Shown here: positions 1 through 12,835 of the stretch, piece by piece
How positions within the stretch are numbered: the first letter of the stretch is position 1
Layout of the letters: every line of letters begins with the position of its first letter
DNA from: Megascapheus bottae
Taxonomy: Eukaryota > Chordata > Mammalia > Rodentia > Geomyidae
DNA: 64,000 nt
Assembly: GCA_024803745.1 (NCBI GenBank)
Contig: JANJXV010000128.1
Span: 2,533,501 to 2,597,500 of the forward strand
Reading direction: 5' to 3'
Position numbers and translations under genes: made by a program
The notes under the pieces: model-generated
Told to the model about the DNA's origin: nothing
What the model saw: only the letters and a program-made list of their open reading frames with translations
Databases searched by the model: none

Positions 1-1175
1 AATCAAGTGGCAAGAGAAAGGACTGGGAAAACTTAGGGTAGGCCTGTGGACCTGACATTGAGGTTGAGAGGAGAACTGGCAAAGGTGTAGCTCTGGTGTC
101 TATGTTGGGACAGGCCCTAGGGAAAGTTCACACATGGCACAAAAGCTGTGCAGATAAGCCCAGTCGGATGGGTAGAGGGGCCGGATGGCTCACCTTCATC
201 CTGTCCCTTTTCCTTGCAGACTGACACTGAAAACCTGGTGGTAAAATGTGGGTGATGTGATTGGTATTTCTGAAACTGCCCCTTAAAAATATATGAAACT
301 GGAGAAAATGCTTTAAAAGGAATGTTTAAAAGTTTATCAACTCATGATTTACTCTCAATACTAGTTTGCAGTTAGGTGTATTTAGGAAAAGAAAGATGCT
401 AAGTCTGGATTTGGGTACAGTGATATTTGTAATTCTTGCATCAAGGAAAATCTGTAATTTGAGTTTAATCTGTTATTGGAGTTCTAGGCAGTAATTCAGA
501 CTGAAAAAAAAAGCCTCTTAGAAGGAGGCCTGGAGGCAAAGGGGACAGCCTTGAGCCTGTAAGAGTAATTCAAAAGTAAATAAAGGATTAAGTGTGAAAT
601 GTTAAAGCAAACATTAGTAAAAGTTTTTTTTTAATCAGAAATCATTTCTGGAAGTGAGATTGTCCTAAATATTTGTTTCAAAGTGAAAAAAAAAGGAAAG
701 TTAGTGCTACCAAATGATTGTTTCATTGCCATTCCAGTTTTGCCTTGTAGAATTTCTGTAACAATTGTAGGCAGGCCCACAGAGAGAAACAGATCATTCT
801 TACAAGCTTGTCAAATGTAACCAAAGTTACATCTTTTTCCTTAATAAGTTCCAGGTAAGACCATGCTTAAAATCTACTTCTGTGTTCCTCACCTTGTTGC
901 TTTGAATGGAAGTAAAATGGCCTTTTAAAGGACTCATTGAGGTGAAAACTGCATTTCTGAGGCAGCCCAGGCAAAGTCCCGTCAGATTGTGATATCAAAT
1001 CTGCATGCGTGCTGGGCTTCTTTAAAAACCACTTGCTTTTGCAGATTGGGGCTGCACAACAAATTCCCAACCACAGGTTACAGTCCTGGCCTGACACCTC
1101 CTTCCCTGGTGAAATAAACTTTTAACATCTCAATCGTGTTCTGAATCATCTCATTTTGTCCACCTCTGGACTCCA
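1..1175. other. Non-coding, no gene recognised
   Basis: AT-rich intergenic or intronic sequence. No exon, RNA gene or clear repeat unit was recognised. Around 1105-1140 an AATAAA-type signal in a segment that reads like the 3' part of an old LTR is possible, but no boundaries could be set. Confidence 0.4.
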
Positions 1176-1179
1176 CTAA

Positions 1180-1337
1180 CAGCACCAAGACCTGGGTTCA
1201 ATTCCTTACTACCACATACATAGGGAAAAAAATGCCAGAAGTGGTGTTGTGGCTCAAGTGGTAGAGCTCTAGTCTTGAGAAAGCACAAGGACAGTGCCCA
1301 GGCCCTGAGTTCAAACCTAGGACTGGCAAAAAAAAAT
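1180..1337 (+). repeat. ID-like SINE, 5'-truncated
   Basis: Carries the family's B-box region (gggttcaattcc), the central motif with 'gtggctcaagtggtagagctct', and the end 'ggactggc' followed by an A-rich tail. The head with the A box is missing. Confidence 0.8.
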
Positions 1338-1539
1338 TAAAGAAAGAGAAGAAAACCCCATTCTTACAGTCCCCCACCCCCCAAAAATAAGGGATTCTAC
1401 ATTCGTCCTGATAGGAACCTCCACCAGGGGGTCAAGGCGTCCCTTGACCAGGCTGGCCTTAGAGAGCTTGCTGCGTCCAGCTTTTCCTCTCTGTTTTAGG
1501 CCACAGTGCACTTCCCTGATATAAGTACAGAAATATAGA

Positions 1540-2310
1540 TCACTTGACTGACTCTACTTACCTCCGGAGGTCTTTACTTTTCACCCAGGCAAATTCTCCC
1601 AAAAAGATCATTAGGAATTCCTCGAGGATAATCAGAGACTCTCTTGGGTCTGATGCTATGGATGGGAATCCACATCCACCAGTGGGACTCGAACCCATGC
1701 GTCACCCTGTGGTTAAGGATTCACTCCCGGCCCATGCACCCAAAATGTTATGGGGTCAGGAGGAGGGGATTCCACATCCCTCCAGGTGGGGATTCCACGT
1801 CCCACCAGAGTCCACCACACAGAGACAATCTCATATAAAAAGGTGGATTTATTGGGAAGTAGATGGTGAACTGACCGGCCAGGGACACAGCCCAGACTCC
1901 GGAGGTGACACTGTGAGTTTTTAAAACTCATGCGGTCGAACCTGGGCCATACAGGTGGCCAATAGGATAGTGACATACACAGAGGGACCATTGCCAGCTC
2001 GTGCCACACGCAGGCAGCCAATAAGGTTAGAGCCCAGTGCTTGAATTTACCTTAGTTGGAGTTGGCACAGGAATTGGGCAGATCGCCACAGGAAGCAGGC
2101 CCAGCCCCACCCTGGTGGATTTCCCTCTTTGTGGATATGAAGAGCAAAGCTGGCTGGGCTGCTTTACCATTGTTAACTTTCCACAACTCTTGGCCAGGCT
2201 TGGCCTGAGGTTGGAAAATGAAGAGGAGACAAGACTCCTGACTTCCTCCCCTCTCTCCTCTCTCCAGAGGGAGGTAACGTGGGGGTCAGCCATGGGACAT
2301 TTCCTACTCA
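1540..2310 (-). mobile_element. ERV LTR with adjacent leader, minus strand
   Basis: The LTR begins at 1746 on the plus strand (TGTTATGGGG, so its minus-strand end is CA). It contains an AATAAA signal on the minus strand near 1846-1852. Next to it, at 1725-1742, is a primer-site-like sequence. From there to about 1540 is probable retroviral leader. The far LTR end could not be fixed; 2310 is a guess. A similar LTR sequence (shared 'tgccacacgcagg' stretch) lies near 54.4 kb. Confidence 0.55.
1725..1742 (-). other. Primer-binding-site-like sequence, tRNA-Gly type
   Basis: The minus strand reads TGGGTGCATGGGCCGGGA. This is complementary to the 3' end of tRNA-Gly(GCC) with CCA, apart from one extra G after TGG. 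It lies 3 nt inside the LTR edge, where a retroviral primer-binding site belongs. Confidence 0.6.
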
Positions 2311-2640
2311 TACACTCGGCCTCACCGAAGGGTAGAGGGCAGAGCCCAGTCCTCTCCAGACATGCCCACGCCCTCCCCCAATTCTGCCTGTCTGTCTCCC
2401 TGGGACTGGGGTGGCACTCACTCCACCACCTGCAGGGGGTGGGTGGTAGCAGTCTGATCAGTCCAGCTAGCAGGAATCAAGCCAGCCAGCCAGCCAGCCA
2501 GCCAGTCAGTGGTTGGCCCAGGGAAGCAGGGAAGTGGCTGGCAGCAGCAGAAAAAAAATACTTCAAAAGCTGCCTTTTCCTGCCCAAGGATCAAGCCAAG
2601 CACAAACGAGGCTATGTTTGAAGAGTGAGCCATTTCCCCG
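2310..2640. other. Non-coding, short tandem CCAG repeat
   Basis: No gene seen. A short run of CCAG units lies near 2485-2506. Confidence 0.5.
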
Positions 2641-2654
2641 TGTGTGTGTGTGCG

Positions 2655-2725
<71 letters not shown>

Positions 2726-2726
2726 C
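2641..2726. repeat. (GT)n-(GA)n compound microsatellite
   Basis: A GT run with a few interruptions passes directly into a GA run. Such purine/pyrimidine tracts can form Z-DNA or triplex structures and are usually length-variable. Confidence 0.95.
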
Positions 2727-3202
2727 ACCTCACCAGAGCCCTGCCTGATGCATGTCTCTACCCACCCCCACTCCCCCCACCAACACTTGTTCACTCGTGC
2801 TTTTGTTTCTGGACTCCAGAAAGAACTGTATTTTAAGGCCGACAGGTCTGCCAATCTCCCTGCCAGCCTGGAAACCATGGAGAGCAGATTCCACTGCAGA
2901 GTCCAGGAAGGACTCTGGGCTGAGCTCCAGAAAAAGCAAAGAATCCATCGAGTGGCCTCTTGTCTCATTTGCAGCACCGATACTGTCATCTTGTCACTTC
3001 ATCACTGTTTCTGAAGAGGAAAATCCCCTGTCCCCAGCTGTCCCCCCTCACCACCCACCCAAGAGGGGCAGTAAGGGCAGTAGTTTTCGGTCAGTGTGTG
3101 TATGAAGGTGAAGAACATAAGATCTTTTGTGAGCAAGGTAGTGATGAAAACAAAGTAGCAGGGGTGGCTAGAATAGAACTGTGGCTCTAAAACAAAACAT
3201 CT

Positions 3203-3408
3203 GGGCCGGGAGTTTTGCCTAGTGGTTAAATTGCTTGCCTAGCATGCATGAAGACCCGGGTTCGATTCCTCGGTACCACATATAGAAAAAAAAGCCGGAA
3301 GTGGTAGAGCTCTAGCCTTGAGAAAGTCCAAGGACAGTGCTCAGGCCCTGAGCTCAAGCCCAGGACTGGCAAAAACAAAAAACAAAAAACAAAAAACAGA
3401 AACAAAAA
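3203..3408 (+). repeat. ID-like SINE, full length
   Basis: The complete unit starts 'gggccgggagttttgcctagtgg' with an A box and has a B box (gggttcgattcc). It ends 'ggactggc' plus a CA-rich tail. The flanks share 'aaaacatctg' (before 3203 and near 3412-3422), a likely target-site duplication. Confidence 0.88.
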
Positions 3409-3493
3409 AACAAAAACATCTGACATCTGTGGGTAGAGATTCTAATTCAGCTCAAGCTCAAAAGTTTCTCTCTTTCTCTTTCTATTTTCCCCT

Positions 3494-3554
3494 TCCTCCC
3501 TTCCTTCCTTCCTTCCTTCCTTCCTTCCTTCCTTCCTTCCTTCCTTCCTTCCTT
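3494..3554. repeat. (TTCC)n microsatellite
   Basis: About fifteen near-perfect TTCC units. Confidence 0.95.
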
Positions 3555-3740
3555 GTTCTGGCCCTTGAACGCAAGGCCTGGATTCTCTGGCCTTGGTCTC
3601 TCTCGAAGCTAGTGAGTGCCCTAACCACTGGTGCCACAGCACCACTTCCGGCGTCTCTGTGTAAGTAGTACAGAGACATCCAACCCAGGGCTGCACGCAT
3701 CCTAGGCAAGTATTCGATCACTGGGTCACAGTCCTGGCCC
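3555..3740 (-). repeat. Diverged SINE of the ID-like family, minus strand
   Basis: Motifs such as 'gccacagcaccacttcc' and 'ctaggcaagta' are those of the ID-like SINE in reverse. The TTCC tract abuts its A-tail side, so the microsatellite probably grew from the tail. Confidence 0.6.
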
Positions 3741-3933
3741 ACTTTTGAGATTCCTCATCATGATTCATCCCTAAAAATGCCACAAGTGGACCTGTGGGTC
3801 CTGTGTTGTCTAGGGTCCTACACGTGAGCCCCCCTCCCCAAAAGTCAGGGGCAATGCTGAAATCTCAGGACCTACCTCAGTGCAATTCCCCGTACTGAAC
3901 CGCCCCCCCCACCAACAGAGAGTCATAGAGAGA

Positions 3934-3964
3934 AAGAAAGAAAGAAAGAAGGAAAGAAAGAAAG
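3934..3964. repeat. (GAAA)n microsatellite
   Basis: Short GAAA tract with one GGAA unit. Confidence 0.9.
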
Positions 3965-4868
3965 TTGTTTGAAGACTATTTCCTCAGTGGTGAATTAGTA
4001 GTATGTCATGCAAGAACAGAAGCTCAGGGATCATGGCTCCAGGCAGGCAAAATCCGGTTTCTTACCTCCTGCCCGCCCCCACCTGTACCGCTCCTCCCTG
4101 TGCCATTCAACGTGCCAAAGGCCAACACATGTCTGCTATCTAGTGTCAACTTTCTGAAACTACCAGGGCTGTGAATTCCCATGGCGGGTCTGTCCTTTGG
4201 TCCAATAGGAGCCGGGGTGGGTGCAGGGCGCAGAGAGTGGGTGAGATGGACATTGAAAATCAGTACGTGCAGCACACACACCAACCAGCGCCCAAGATCT
4301 CAAAGAGAGCAAGCGAGCACACGAAATCCGGCCACCTAGGCTCTTCTCTTCCAGTCAGTCAGGCCGGGCCAGGCCAGGCCGAGACTAGCTCTTCACAGAA
4401 ACCAGGGAGGAGTGGTGGTGGTGGTGGTGGTGGTGCTAAAAGCAGGCATCTGCATGGATGGATGGATGGATGGATGAGCAGCAGAGAAAGGCAGGGCAGG
4501 CTCTGATTCAAGAACTCCTGACCTACCAGGTGGGCAACCTTTGGCTCGGGCTGTTGACCCAATGACTGAGGATGCAGACAGAGGAGGGAGCAAGGTCCTT
4601 CCTGCCATGCATGCCAACCCTCCCTCTGAGGAGAGGCAGACAGAGAGCAGCGTGGTGTCCTACCAACCCCATCCCATCGTCCATTTGTCTGTCCATCTGC
4701 CCGCCGACTGACCCACCCACCCCACACCCTGACCCCCAAGAAAGAACCTTCTCTCTCCGGCCCAGCATAGGGAGAATCGGGCATCACCCCCTTTCATCTT
4801 GGGAGTGGAATACAAACACAAGCAAAAGACAGTGCGATTCAAGCAAATGGGTCCTTTTATTTTATTTC

Positions 4869-4975
4869 TAGGGGAGGGAGGGAGGGCTGTGAGGTTGCGG
4901 TGGGGGCAGGGGGAGGGAGGGAGCTAGGGAGGAGGAAGGGGCAAGGGCAAGGGCAGGGGCAGGAGGCAGAGGCCG
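4869..4975 (+). repeat. G-run tract, potential G-quadruplex
   Basis: Many runs of three to five G are separated by one to four bases, so intramolecular G-quadruplexes are possible on the plus strand. No promoter or gene was seen beside it. Confidence 0.6.
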
Positions 4976-5395
4976 AGGGGTGTTTAGGAAGAAGCAGGAG
5001 GCTTGCTTCTTCCCCCAAATCTCGCCTTGCATCCCTGGCTCAGCAAAACCTCCACACACACCAACGGTGCACTGGATCGGATTCCTGGCTGGCTGGCTTC
5101 TGCTCAGTGCTGAGTGTTTTAGATGTCTCTCCCTGGTCCTGTGGTCTATCCAGCGGTCCCTGGCGGGGGGTGGTAGATAAAGAGATGTTACAGGGAGGAG
5201 CAGCCTTTACTTTTTCATCATGGATTTTTTTTATCTTTCCCTTTCCCATCAAACTCCCCACCTGACAGAGCTTGAATGTACTGGCCACACACGTGCACAA
5301 GTATCTACTACTTGAAATGGACCCCACCCACCCCCAAAGGAAAAGGTTTGGGAACTCGATGCGGGATGGGTGGAGCGCTGCAGGACATGGAACCT

Positions 5396-5396
5396 G

Positions 5397-5432
<36 letters not shown>

Positions 5433-5433
5433 C
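5396..5433. repeat. (CAGG)n microsatellite
   Basis: Nine tandem CAGG units. Confidence 0.95.
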
Positions 5434-5809
5434 CCGACCCACATAGGCCCAAAGGAAGGACCTGTCATGGAGACAGATGCCATCTAGTGTCCGGATCCCA
5501 CTACTACTACGAAGGTTTAGGAAAGGAAAGTGTTTGGTGAGAAAGAAAAACCCACAGAGTGCAGCCACGTTCAACTACATACATACATACATACATGCAT
5601 ACATACGTACACACATACCTCCAGAAACAAGTCCAAGTACAGCCACCTCCCCGCTGCTTTGGTTTTCGCCTCCACAAGTTGCTCTCTTCTACCAGTAAAT
5701 GGGCTGTTTTAGAGACTCTGGGGAGGGAGGGAAGGACGGGGGAGAGAGAGCACAATCACAAGCAGGGAGGGGGTGGCGGGGGAGGAGGTGGTGAAAAATG
5801 CAAGACCCT

Positions 5810-6196
5810 GTTTCTGACATACAAACCCTTAGCCTAATTTTGATTAAGTTCTAAATACTAAGTCCCAGTGATGGTAAAAAGAGATCCCCTCCTTGAATAC
5901 TTGCTTGTTAAACTTATCATTTAAAAAATGACATAAAAATCATTAATAAATTCTTTTTTTAATGTTATTTATTTATTTTTTGCCAGTCCTGGGCTTGATC
6001 TCAGGGCCTGAGCACTGTCCTTGGACTTTCTCAAGGCTAGAGCTCTACCACTTGAGCCTCAGCACCATTTCCGGCTTTTTTTCTATTTATGTGGTACCAA
6101 GGAATCGAACCCGGGTCTTTGTGCATGCTAGGCAAGCGCTTTAACCACTAGGCCAAACTTCCGGCCCCTCATTAATAAATTCTTTAATAAAAAAAA
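5810..6196 (+). mobile_element. L1 3' UTR fragment, split by a SINE
   Basis: The sequence matches the 3' ends of the other L1 copies in this window (near 46.53-46.68 and 61.43-61.58 kb): a 'gaatacttg..tgttaaac' segment and a final 'aaattcttt' plus A-tail. It is flanked by a perfect 16-bp target-site duplication, aaaaatgcaagaccct, at 5794-5809 and 6192-6207. It is therefore a genuine, strongly 5'-truncated insertion. Confidence 0.85.
5957..6169 (-). repeat. ID-like SINE, minus strand, inside the L1 tail
   Basis: Full-length unit in reverse, with its A-rich tail at the left end. It is flanked by the perfect 16-bp duplication cattaataaattcttt at 5941-5956 and 6170-6185, so it inserted after the L1. 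Confidence 0.92.
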
Positions 6197-6244
6197 TGCA
6201 AGACCCTAACAGCCTGGAACCAGCAAGCAAGAATCTACTCAATG

Positions 6245-6291
<47 letters not shown>
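6245..6291. repeat. (CA)n microsatellite
   Basis: About 23 perfect CA units. Confidence 0.97.
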
Positions 6292-6294
<3 letters not shown>

Positions 6295-6329
6295 CCTCTC
6301 TTTAAATTTAAAAAAAAAAAACAGGAAAG

Positions 6330-8435
<2,106 letters not shown>

Positions 8436-8530
8436 ATGAAAGACCTCATAAAGAGGAGGGGTGGAGGTAAGTTTAAACACACACAACCTTTCTCAGAAGT
8501 CCCACTAAAGCAATAACCTCAATTAGGCAT

Positions 8531-8666
8531 CTGGTTGACCTTCCAAATGGAACAGAGACATCTGATTTACCTTCTAAATGGAACAAAGACATCTAATCAA
8601 CCTTCCAAACAGAGCAGAAACAGCTGGTCTACCTTGGTATGGTTAAGCAGGGATAACTGGTCGACC
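8531..8666 (-). promoter_or_regulatory. Array of five Sal-box-like rDNA terminator motifs
   Basis: Five related 10-mers start at 8531, 8562, 8593, 8624 and 8657 (ctggttgacc, ctgatttacc, ctaatcaacc, ctggtctacc, ctggtcgacc). The spacings are 31, 31, 31 and 33 bp. The last one reads AGGTCGACCAG on the minus strand, the core of the rodent Sal box bound by the RNA polymerase I terminator factor TTF-I. The array lies downstream of the 28S 3' end on the same strand, as in a rodent rDNA unit. The other four copies are degenerate. Confidence 0.7.
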
Positions 8667-8699
8667 TAGCAACTTCCAGGAAAGAAAGTACAAGTCTCT

Positions 8700-9953
8700 G
8701 TTGACTCCTCCCAGACTCTTCCCAGACTCCCTGGACTCCCCGAACTCTGAGTCCGAGTCCGAGTCCGAGTCTGAGTGCGAGTACGAGTCCGAGTGCGAGT
8801 CCGAGTCCAAGTCCGAGTCTGGGTCTAAGTCCGGGTCCGAATCCGAATCGCGGGTTGTCGCCAAGTCCTCGGCGGGTCACCAGCCACTCCACGGCTCCCC
8901 GAGTCCCAGTCAGTCCTCGGTGGGTACCCGGGTCCCTGGTCCCCGGACTCGGTCCTCGGTCCTCGGTCTTCAGTCCTCGATACTCAGCGGGTCCCCAGAT
9001 CCCTGGTCCCTGGTCCCCGGTCCTCGGTTCTCGGTCCTCGGCGGGTCCCTGGATTCTCGGGTCCTGAGTCCCAGGCGCGTCCCGGGATCCTGTCCTCAGT
9101 CCGAGTCCGAGTCCGAGTCGCGGCCTGTCGCTAGGTCCTTGGCGGGTCCTCTGAGGGTCACTCCGTCCACGGGTCTACCGCGTGTCCCAGGGGTTCCACA
9201 GCTCCCCGAGTCCCAGTCCTCGGCAGGTCCTCGGTCCTCGGTGGGTCCCTGGATTCTCGGGTCCCGGGTCCCAGGCGCGTCCCGGGAATCCTCTTCTCCG
9301 TTCGAGTCCGAGTCCAAGTCCGGGTCCCCCGTCCACGGATTCTTGTGTTCCACCCCCAAAGTCCAAAAAGAGGACGGACAACAACTGGTCGACCACTCTG
9401 CCATCTCCAGGAGGAGGAAATTTTGGCCGAGTCCCCCGCGTGGCTGGCAACTGGTCAACCTTCCAGGACCCGAAAAGGGGGGAAAAGAGGGGTAGGGAAG
9501 GCCGGCGGCCGTTGGGAGATCGACGGCCTTCTCCCTCCTTCCCCCCCCCCCACCAACAATGCCAAGCACAGGCATGGGGGGAAAGACGGGAGACGGGATG
9601 GAGCGGAGAAACAGGACCACGGCACGGGGACGAGGTCGGGAACAACGCCCAGGTGGGGCCGAGGGAAGCGCGGGGATCAGGAACCCGGGAACCCGATGAG
9701 ACCCGCCACCACGCGCTTCCATTTCCCCAACCCCCGGAGGTGGAGACACCCGGGCCTGGACCCACCACCCACCACCCACCGCCACCGTCCGATGGGAGAG
9801 GGCAGAGGGAGGGGAGGAAAATGAGCGAGCCGGGCCAGCAAGCCCCAACCGACGGGGGGCCGGGGGGGAAGCATTGCGGATGGGCAGGAAAGGAAGGAGC
9901 TCTCGAGCTTGCAATCATGTGGCTCTCTGCCCCACCCGGGAGGGGTGCCACAG
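8700..9953 (-). other. rDNA 3' external spacer-like GC-rich region
   Basis: This lies directly downstream, on the minus strand, of the 28S 3' end. It contains degenerate GTCCGA hexamer repeats (8740-8850, 9098-9120, 9300-9330) and a partly repeated unit of roughly 197 bp ('ggattctcggg' through 'cgcgtcccggga' recurs at about 9052 and 9249). Two more Sal-box-like motifs start at 9385 (ctggtcgacc) and 9451 (ctggtcaacc). The open frames of 260-340 codons on both strands follow from high GC and low stop density. I do not regard them as genes. Confidence 0.65.
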
Positions 9954-10307
9954 AGACAAACCCTTGTGTCCAGGGCTGACTTTCAATAGGTGGCAGCCAG
10001 GGAGCTGCTCTGCTACATAGGAAACCCCGACCCAGAAGCAGGTGGGCTAGCAATGGTTTAGCGCCAGGTTCCACAGGAACGTGCGTTGCGTGAGGGGAGT
10101 GGAGGGGCGCCCTTTCCAACCGCACCCCATTTCCCAGGACGAGAGGCTTTCCACACTGGACTCCGGTCCCGACCCACAGTGGTGGGGCGATGGCCCCCGG
10201 CGCAGACACAGGGAGCCGGGCCCAGGGGGAGCCAGGCCCTGGGCAGGGCTGTCAGAGATGAGCCGGGGACCAAAAAGCGACGTCGCTGTGAACGCCTGGC
10301 CGCCACG

Positions 10308-10343
<36 letters not shown>

Positions 10344-10718
10344 CTGCTTAACACCCAAAAGGTCAGAAGGATCGTGAGGCCCCGCTTTCACGGTCTGTAT
10401 TCGTACTGAAAATCAAGATCAAGCGAGCTTTTGCCCTTCTGCTCCACGGGAGGTTTGTGTCCTCCCTGAGCTCGCCTTAGGACACTTGCATTACCGTGTG
10501 ACAGGTACCGCCCCAGTCAAACTCCCCACCTGGCACTGTCCCCTTGCAGGGATGGGACACCGGGGGCCTCCCACTTATTCTACACCTCTCATGTCTCTTC
10601 ACCGCACCAGACTAGAGTCAAGCTCACCAGGGTCTTCTTTCCCCGCTGCTTCCGCCAAGCCTGTTTCCTTGGCTGTGGTTTCGCTGGATAGTAGGCAGGG
10701 ACAATGGGGATCTCGTTC

Positions 10719-10791
<73 letters not shown>

Positions 10792-10849
10792 ATTTACCTG
10801 CGCTTCATTGAATTTCTTCACTTTGACATTCAGAGCACTGGGCAGAAAT
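9954..10849 (-). pseudogene. 28S rRNA pseudogene, 3' part
   Basis: The plus strand reads as reverse-complemented 28S rRNA. It starts from the conserved 3' terminus (acaaacccttgtgtc...) and runs through 'gccagttatccctgtggtaac', 'ggatcgtgaggccccgc' and 'cccacttattctacacctc' to 'cattcagagcactgggcag'. Scattered substitutions and reduced expansion segments show it is not a functional rRNA gene. It continues after an inserted LTR at 11302. Confidence 0.92.
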
Positions 10850-11301
10850 TGTTGTACCCGAACTCCTGGGACCCCGAAAGAACCACCAGAGGCCGAGGCC
10901 AAAGCAAAGAGGCAAGGATCGTTTATTATGAGTTCGAACCCAGATCTCCGCTCATTGCCAGTGACGCTGAGAGGTCCTGAGCTTAGATTTTTACACAGCT
11001 TTTCTAATCATGTACAAACAAGTTACAGCTATAGGCTCAAGACTGGATAACATTTAGTTTGACATTCAGTTTGATTCATGAGTGTATTTCTGATTGTTTT
11101 GGGTGTAGGTGACTAACTGTTGGGTCCTGGTGACCGCTGGACCCTATGACAGGCCAGGTACTGGAATTTATGCACATCAATTGTGTTCCTGGAATAGATG
11201 TTTACCATGACCACTGGACCCTAAAGTTTTCACTTCCCAGAACAAGGTGGGAACAAGGTGGGCCTAGAGGTGGGGTTCTTAGCTTGTCCATTCCTCCTTC
11301 A
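10850..11301 (-). mobile_element. Solo LTR inserted in the 28S pseudogene
   Basis: A 452-bp TG...CA unit (TGTTGTACCC to CCTCCTTCA). It is flanked by the 4-bp duplication aaat at 10846-10849 and 11302-11305. Removing it restores the uninterrupted 28S context (gcagaaatcacatc). AATAAA on the minus strand, within 'gtttattatg' near 10920, gives the orientation. The last ~85 bp recur at 33540-33622. A 4-bp duplication fits a gammaretrovirus-like (class I) family. Confidence 0.88.
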
Positions 11302-11470
11302 AAATCACATCACATCAACACCCGCCGTGGGCCTTCGCCACGTTTTGTTTTAATTAAATAGTGGGATTCCCCTGGTCTTCACCAGTTCTAAGTCTCCTGC
11401 TAGGCGCCGGCCAAGTAGAGGTGCCACACTGGAAACCGCGGCCTGGAGGGCGGAACTGGTGGGGGAACCG
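11302..11470 (-). pseudogene. 28S rRNA pseudogene, continuation
   Basis: Resumes at 'aaatcacatcacatcaac' and continues with 28S-like 'cccgccgtgggccttcgcc', 'ttttaattaaa' and 'ccagttctaagtc..ctgctaggcgccggcc'. Beyond about 11470 the match becomes too GC-rich and diverged to follow. Confidence 0.85.
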
Positions 11471-12575
11471 GCGCCCCACCCTCCCTCCCCCCGACCTGTC
11501 AGGGCGCTGCACAACCCCAGGAGGAAAGACAGATGGAGGATGGGATCGCGCCTGCGCCCGCCGGGCTCCCCAGTCAGGGCCATGACGTCAGCGACATCTG
11601 GGGCGATCCATGGGAAGGGCCAGGCTCATATCCAGAGTCGCCGCAGGCAACCCCCCCTGGGCTGTTCGAGCCCTCACCGGGGCCCGCGGGTTCCCCACAG
11701 GGGACCTCCCCTCGCCCGCTGCGAATGCCCGCGCAGGCGCATGCTGGCAGCCCAGAAGCCACGCATGCATGACACAGCTCGAGGCCCCACGCCAGCAGGG
11801 AACCGGGCGGGCCACGGGGGCGTACCCGCGTGGGAAGGAGGGCGGTGGCGCCTCGTCCAGCCACAGCGCGCACCCAGCACCACTTTGCACCCCAGCCCGA
11901 CCGACCCAGCCCTTAAAGCCAATTCTTATCCCCAAGTTATGGATCCGGCTTGCCAACTTCCCTTACCTACATTGCTCCAACATGCCAGAGGCTGTTCACC
12001 TTGGAGACGTGCTGCGGATATGGGTATGGCCCTGTGCGAGATTTACACCCTCTCCCCCAGACTGGACAGATACAAAACAATACACACATGCATATACACA
12101 CCTATGCACACAAGAGGCATACAGAATACATAGAGACGGACATGCTTGCACCTTTGGCATATGACAATCAAGTGGGAAGGAATGAAATTCATGGTGGAAA
12201 TAGTGCAAGAGTCACACACACAGACCCACCATACACACAGCACCAAGTGAACGTTTTAGTGAAGATTTGTTTTAGGAAACTAGGGAGAAATGGGAAAGAG
12301 CTTACTCTTTGCAGCTTCCTACCCAGGAAAGGGGTTTTGGGGGCTCATAATGGGGATTCTCCTCTGAGCAGGGAGGGTGTTCCGGGTCCTGGTATGTCCA
12401 GAACCTTCCCCAGCTGCCCCATAATGTCCAGAGGCCAAGCTGGGTAAGGCACAGCCCCAAATACAGGATTTTAATCAGATACACATTGTCCTCCTCCCCC
12501 CTCCCCCGTCCATTCATGGAGATGTGTCAGCTCTTTTACTCTGTTAAAAAGGTAGATTTAGATTGTCATTCTATG
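11470..12575. other. GC-rich then ordinary non-coding DNA
   Basis: 11470-11900 is GC- and CpG-rich and may still be decayed 28S expansion-segment sequence. From 12060 CA-rich, non-coding DNA follows. No gene recognised. Confidence 0.4.
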
Positions 12576-12579
12576 ACTC

Positions 12580-12835
12580 CAATTCTTTTTGTTTTCTTTT
12601 TTGTGCCAGTACTGGGGCTTGAACTCAGGGCCTAAGCCCTGTCCCTGAGCTTTTTCCCTCAAGGCTGGTGCTCTACCACCTGAGAAACACCTCCACTTCT
12701 GAGTTTTTGCTGGTACATTGGAGATACCAGGTTCTTGGACTTTCTTTTCCAGGCTGGCTTTGAACCGTGATTCTCCTATTTAAATACGGTAAGTAGCTGA
12801 GATTATAGGCATAAGCCACTGGCACCTGACACTTG
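12580..12835 (-). repeat. B1-dID composite SINE, minus strand
   Basis: Left part carries the ID-like tail in reverse (cttgaactcagggcct). The right part carries the B1-like head in reverse (gagattataggcataagccactggcacctg). Confidence 0.85.

Larger units (their letters stand above)
3965..5790. other. Non-coding stretch with many short simple repeats
   Basis: No exon recognised. It holds TGG units (4412-4434), GGAT units (4453-4476), a G-rich tract (4869-4975), CAGG units (5396-5433), CATA units (5576-5610) and a G-rich tract near 5720-5795. The long open frames here are by-products of the repeats. Confidence 0.6.

Noticed and set aside
1655..1745. tRNA-like stretch on the minus strand (ggttcgagtccca with CCA-like end)
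   Set aside because: Only T-arm-like sequence is visible within the presumed retroviral leader. No complete cloverleaf could be drawn.
8701..9495. 264-codon plus-strand frame rich in Ser-Glu and Ser-Pro
   Set aside because: It is produced by GTCCGA hexamer repeats and GC-rich spacer sequence that has other long frames on both strands. Context is rDNA 3' spacer.
9096..10209. Long minus-strand frames of 272 and 344 codons
   Set aside because: They run through the rDNA spacer and 28S 3' end, show no recognisable domain, and follow from low stop density in GC-rich DNA.
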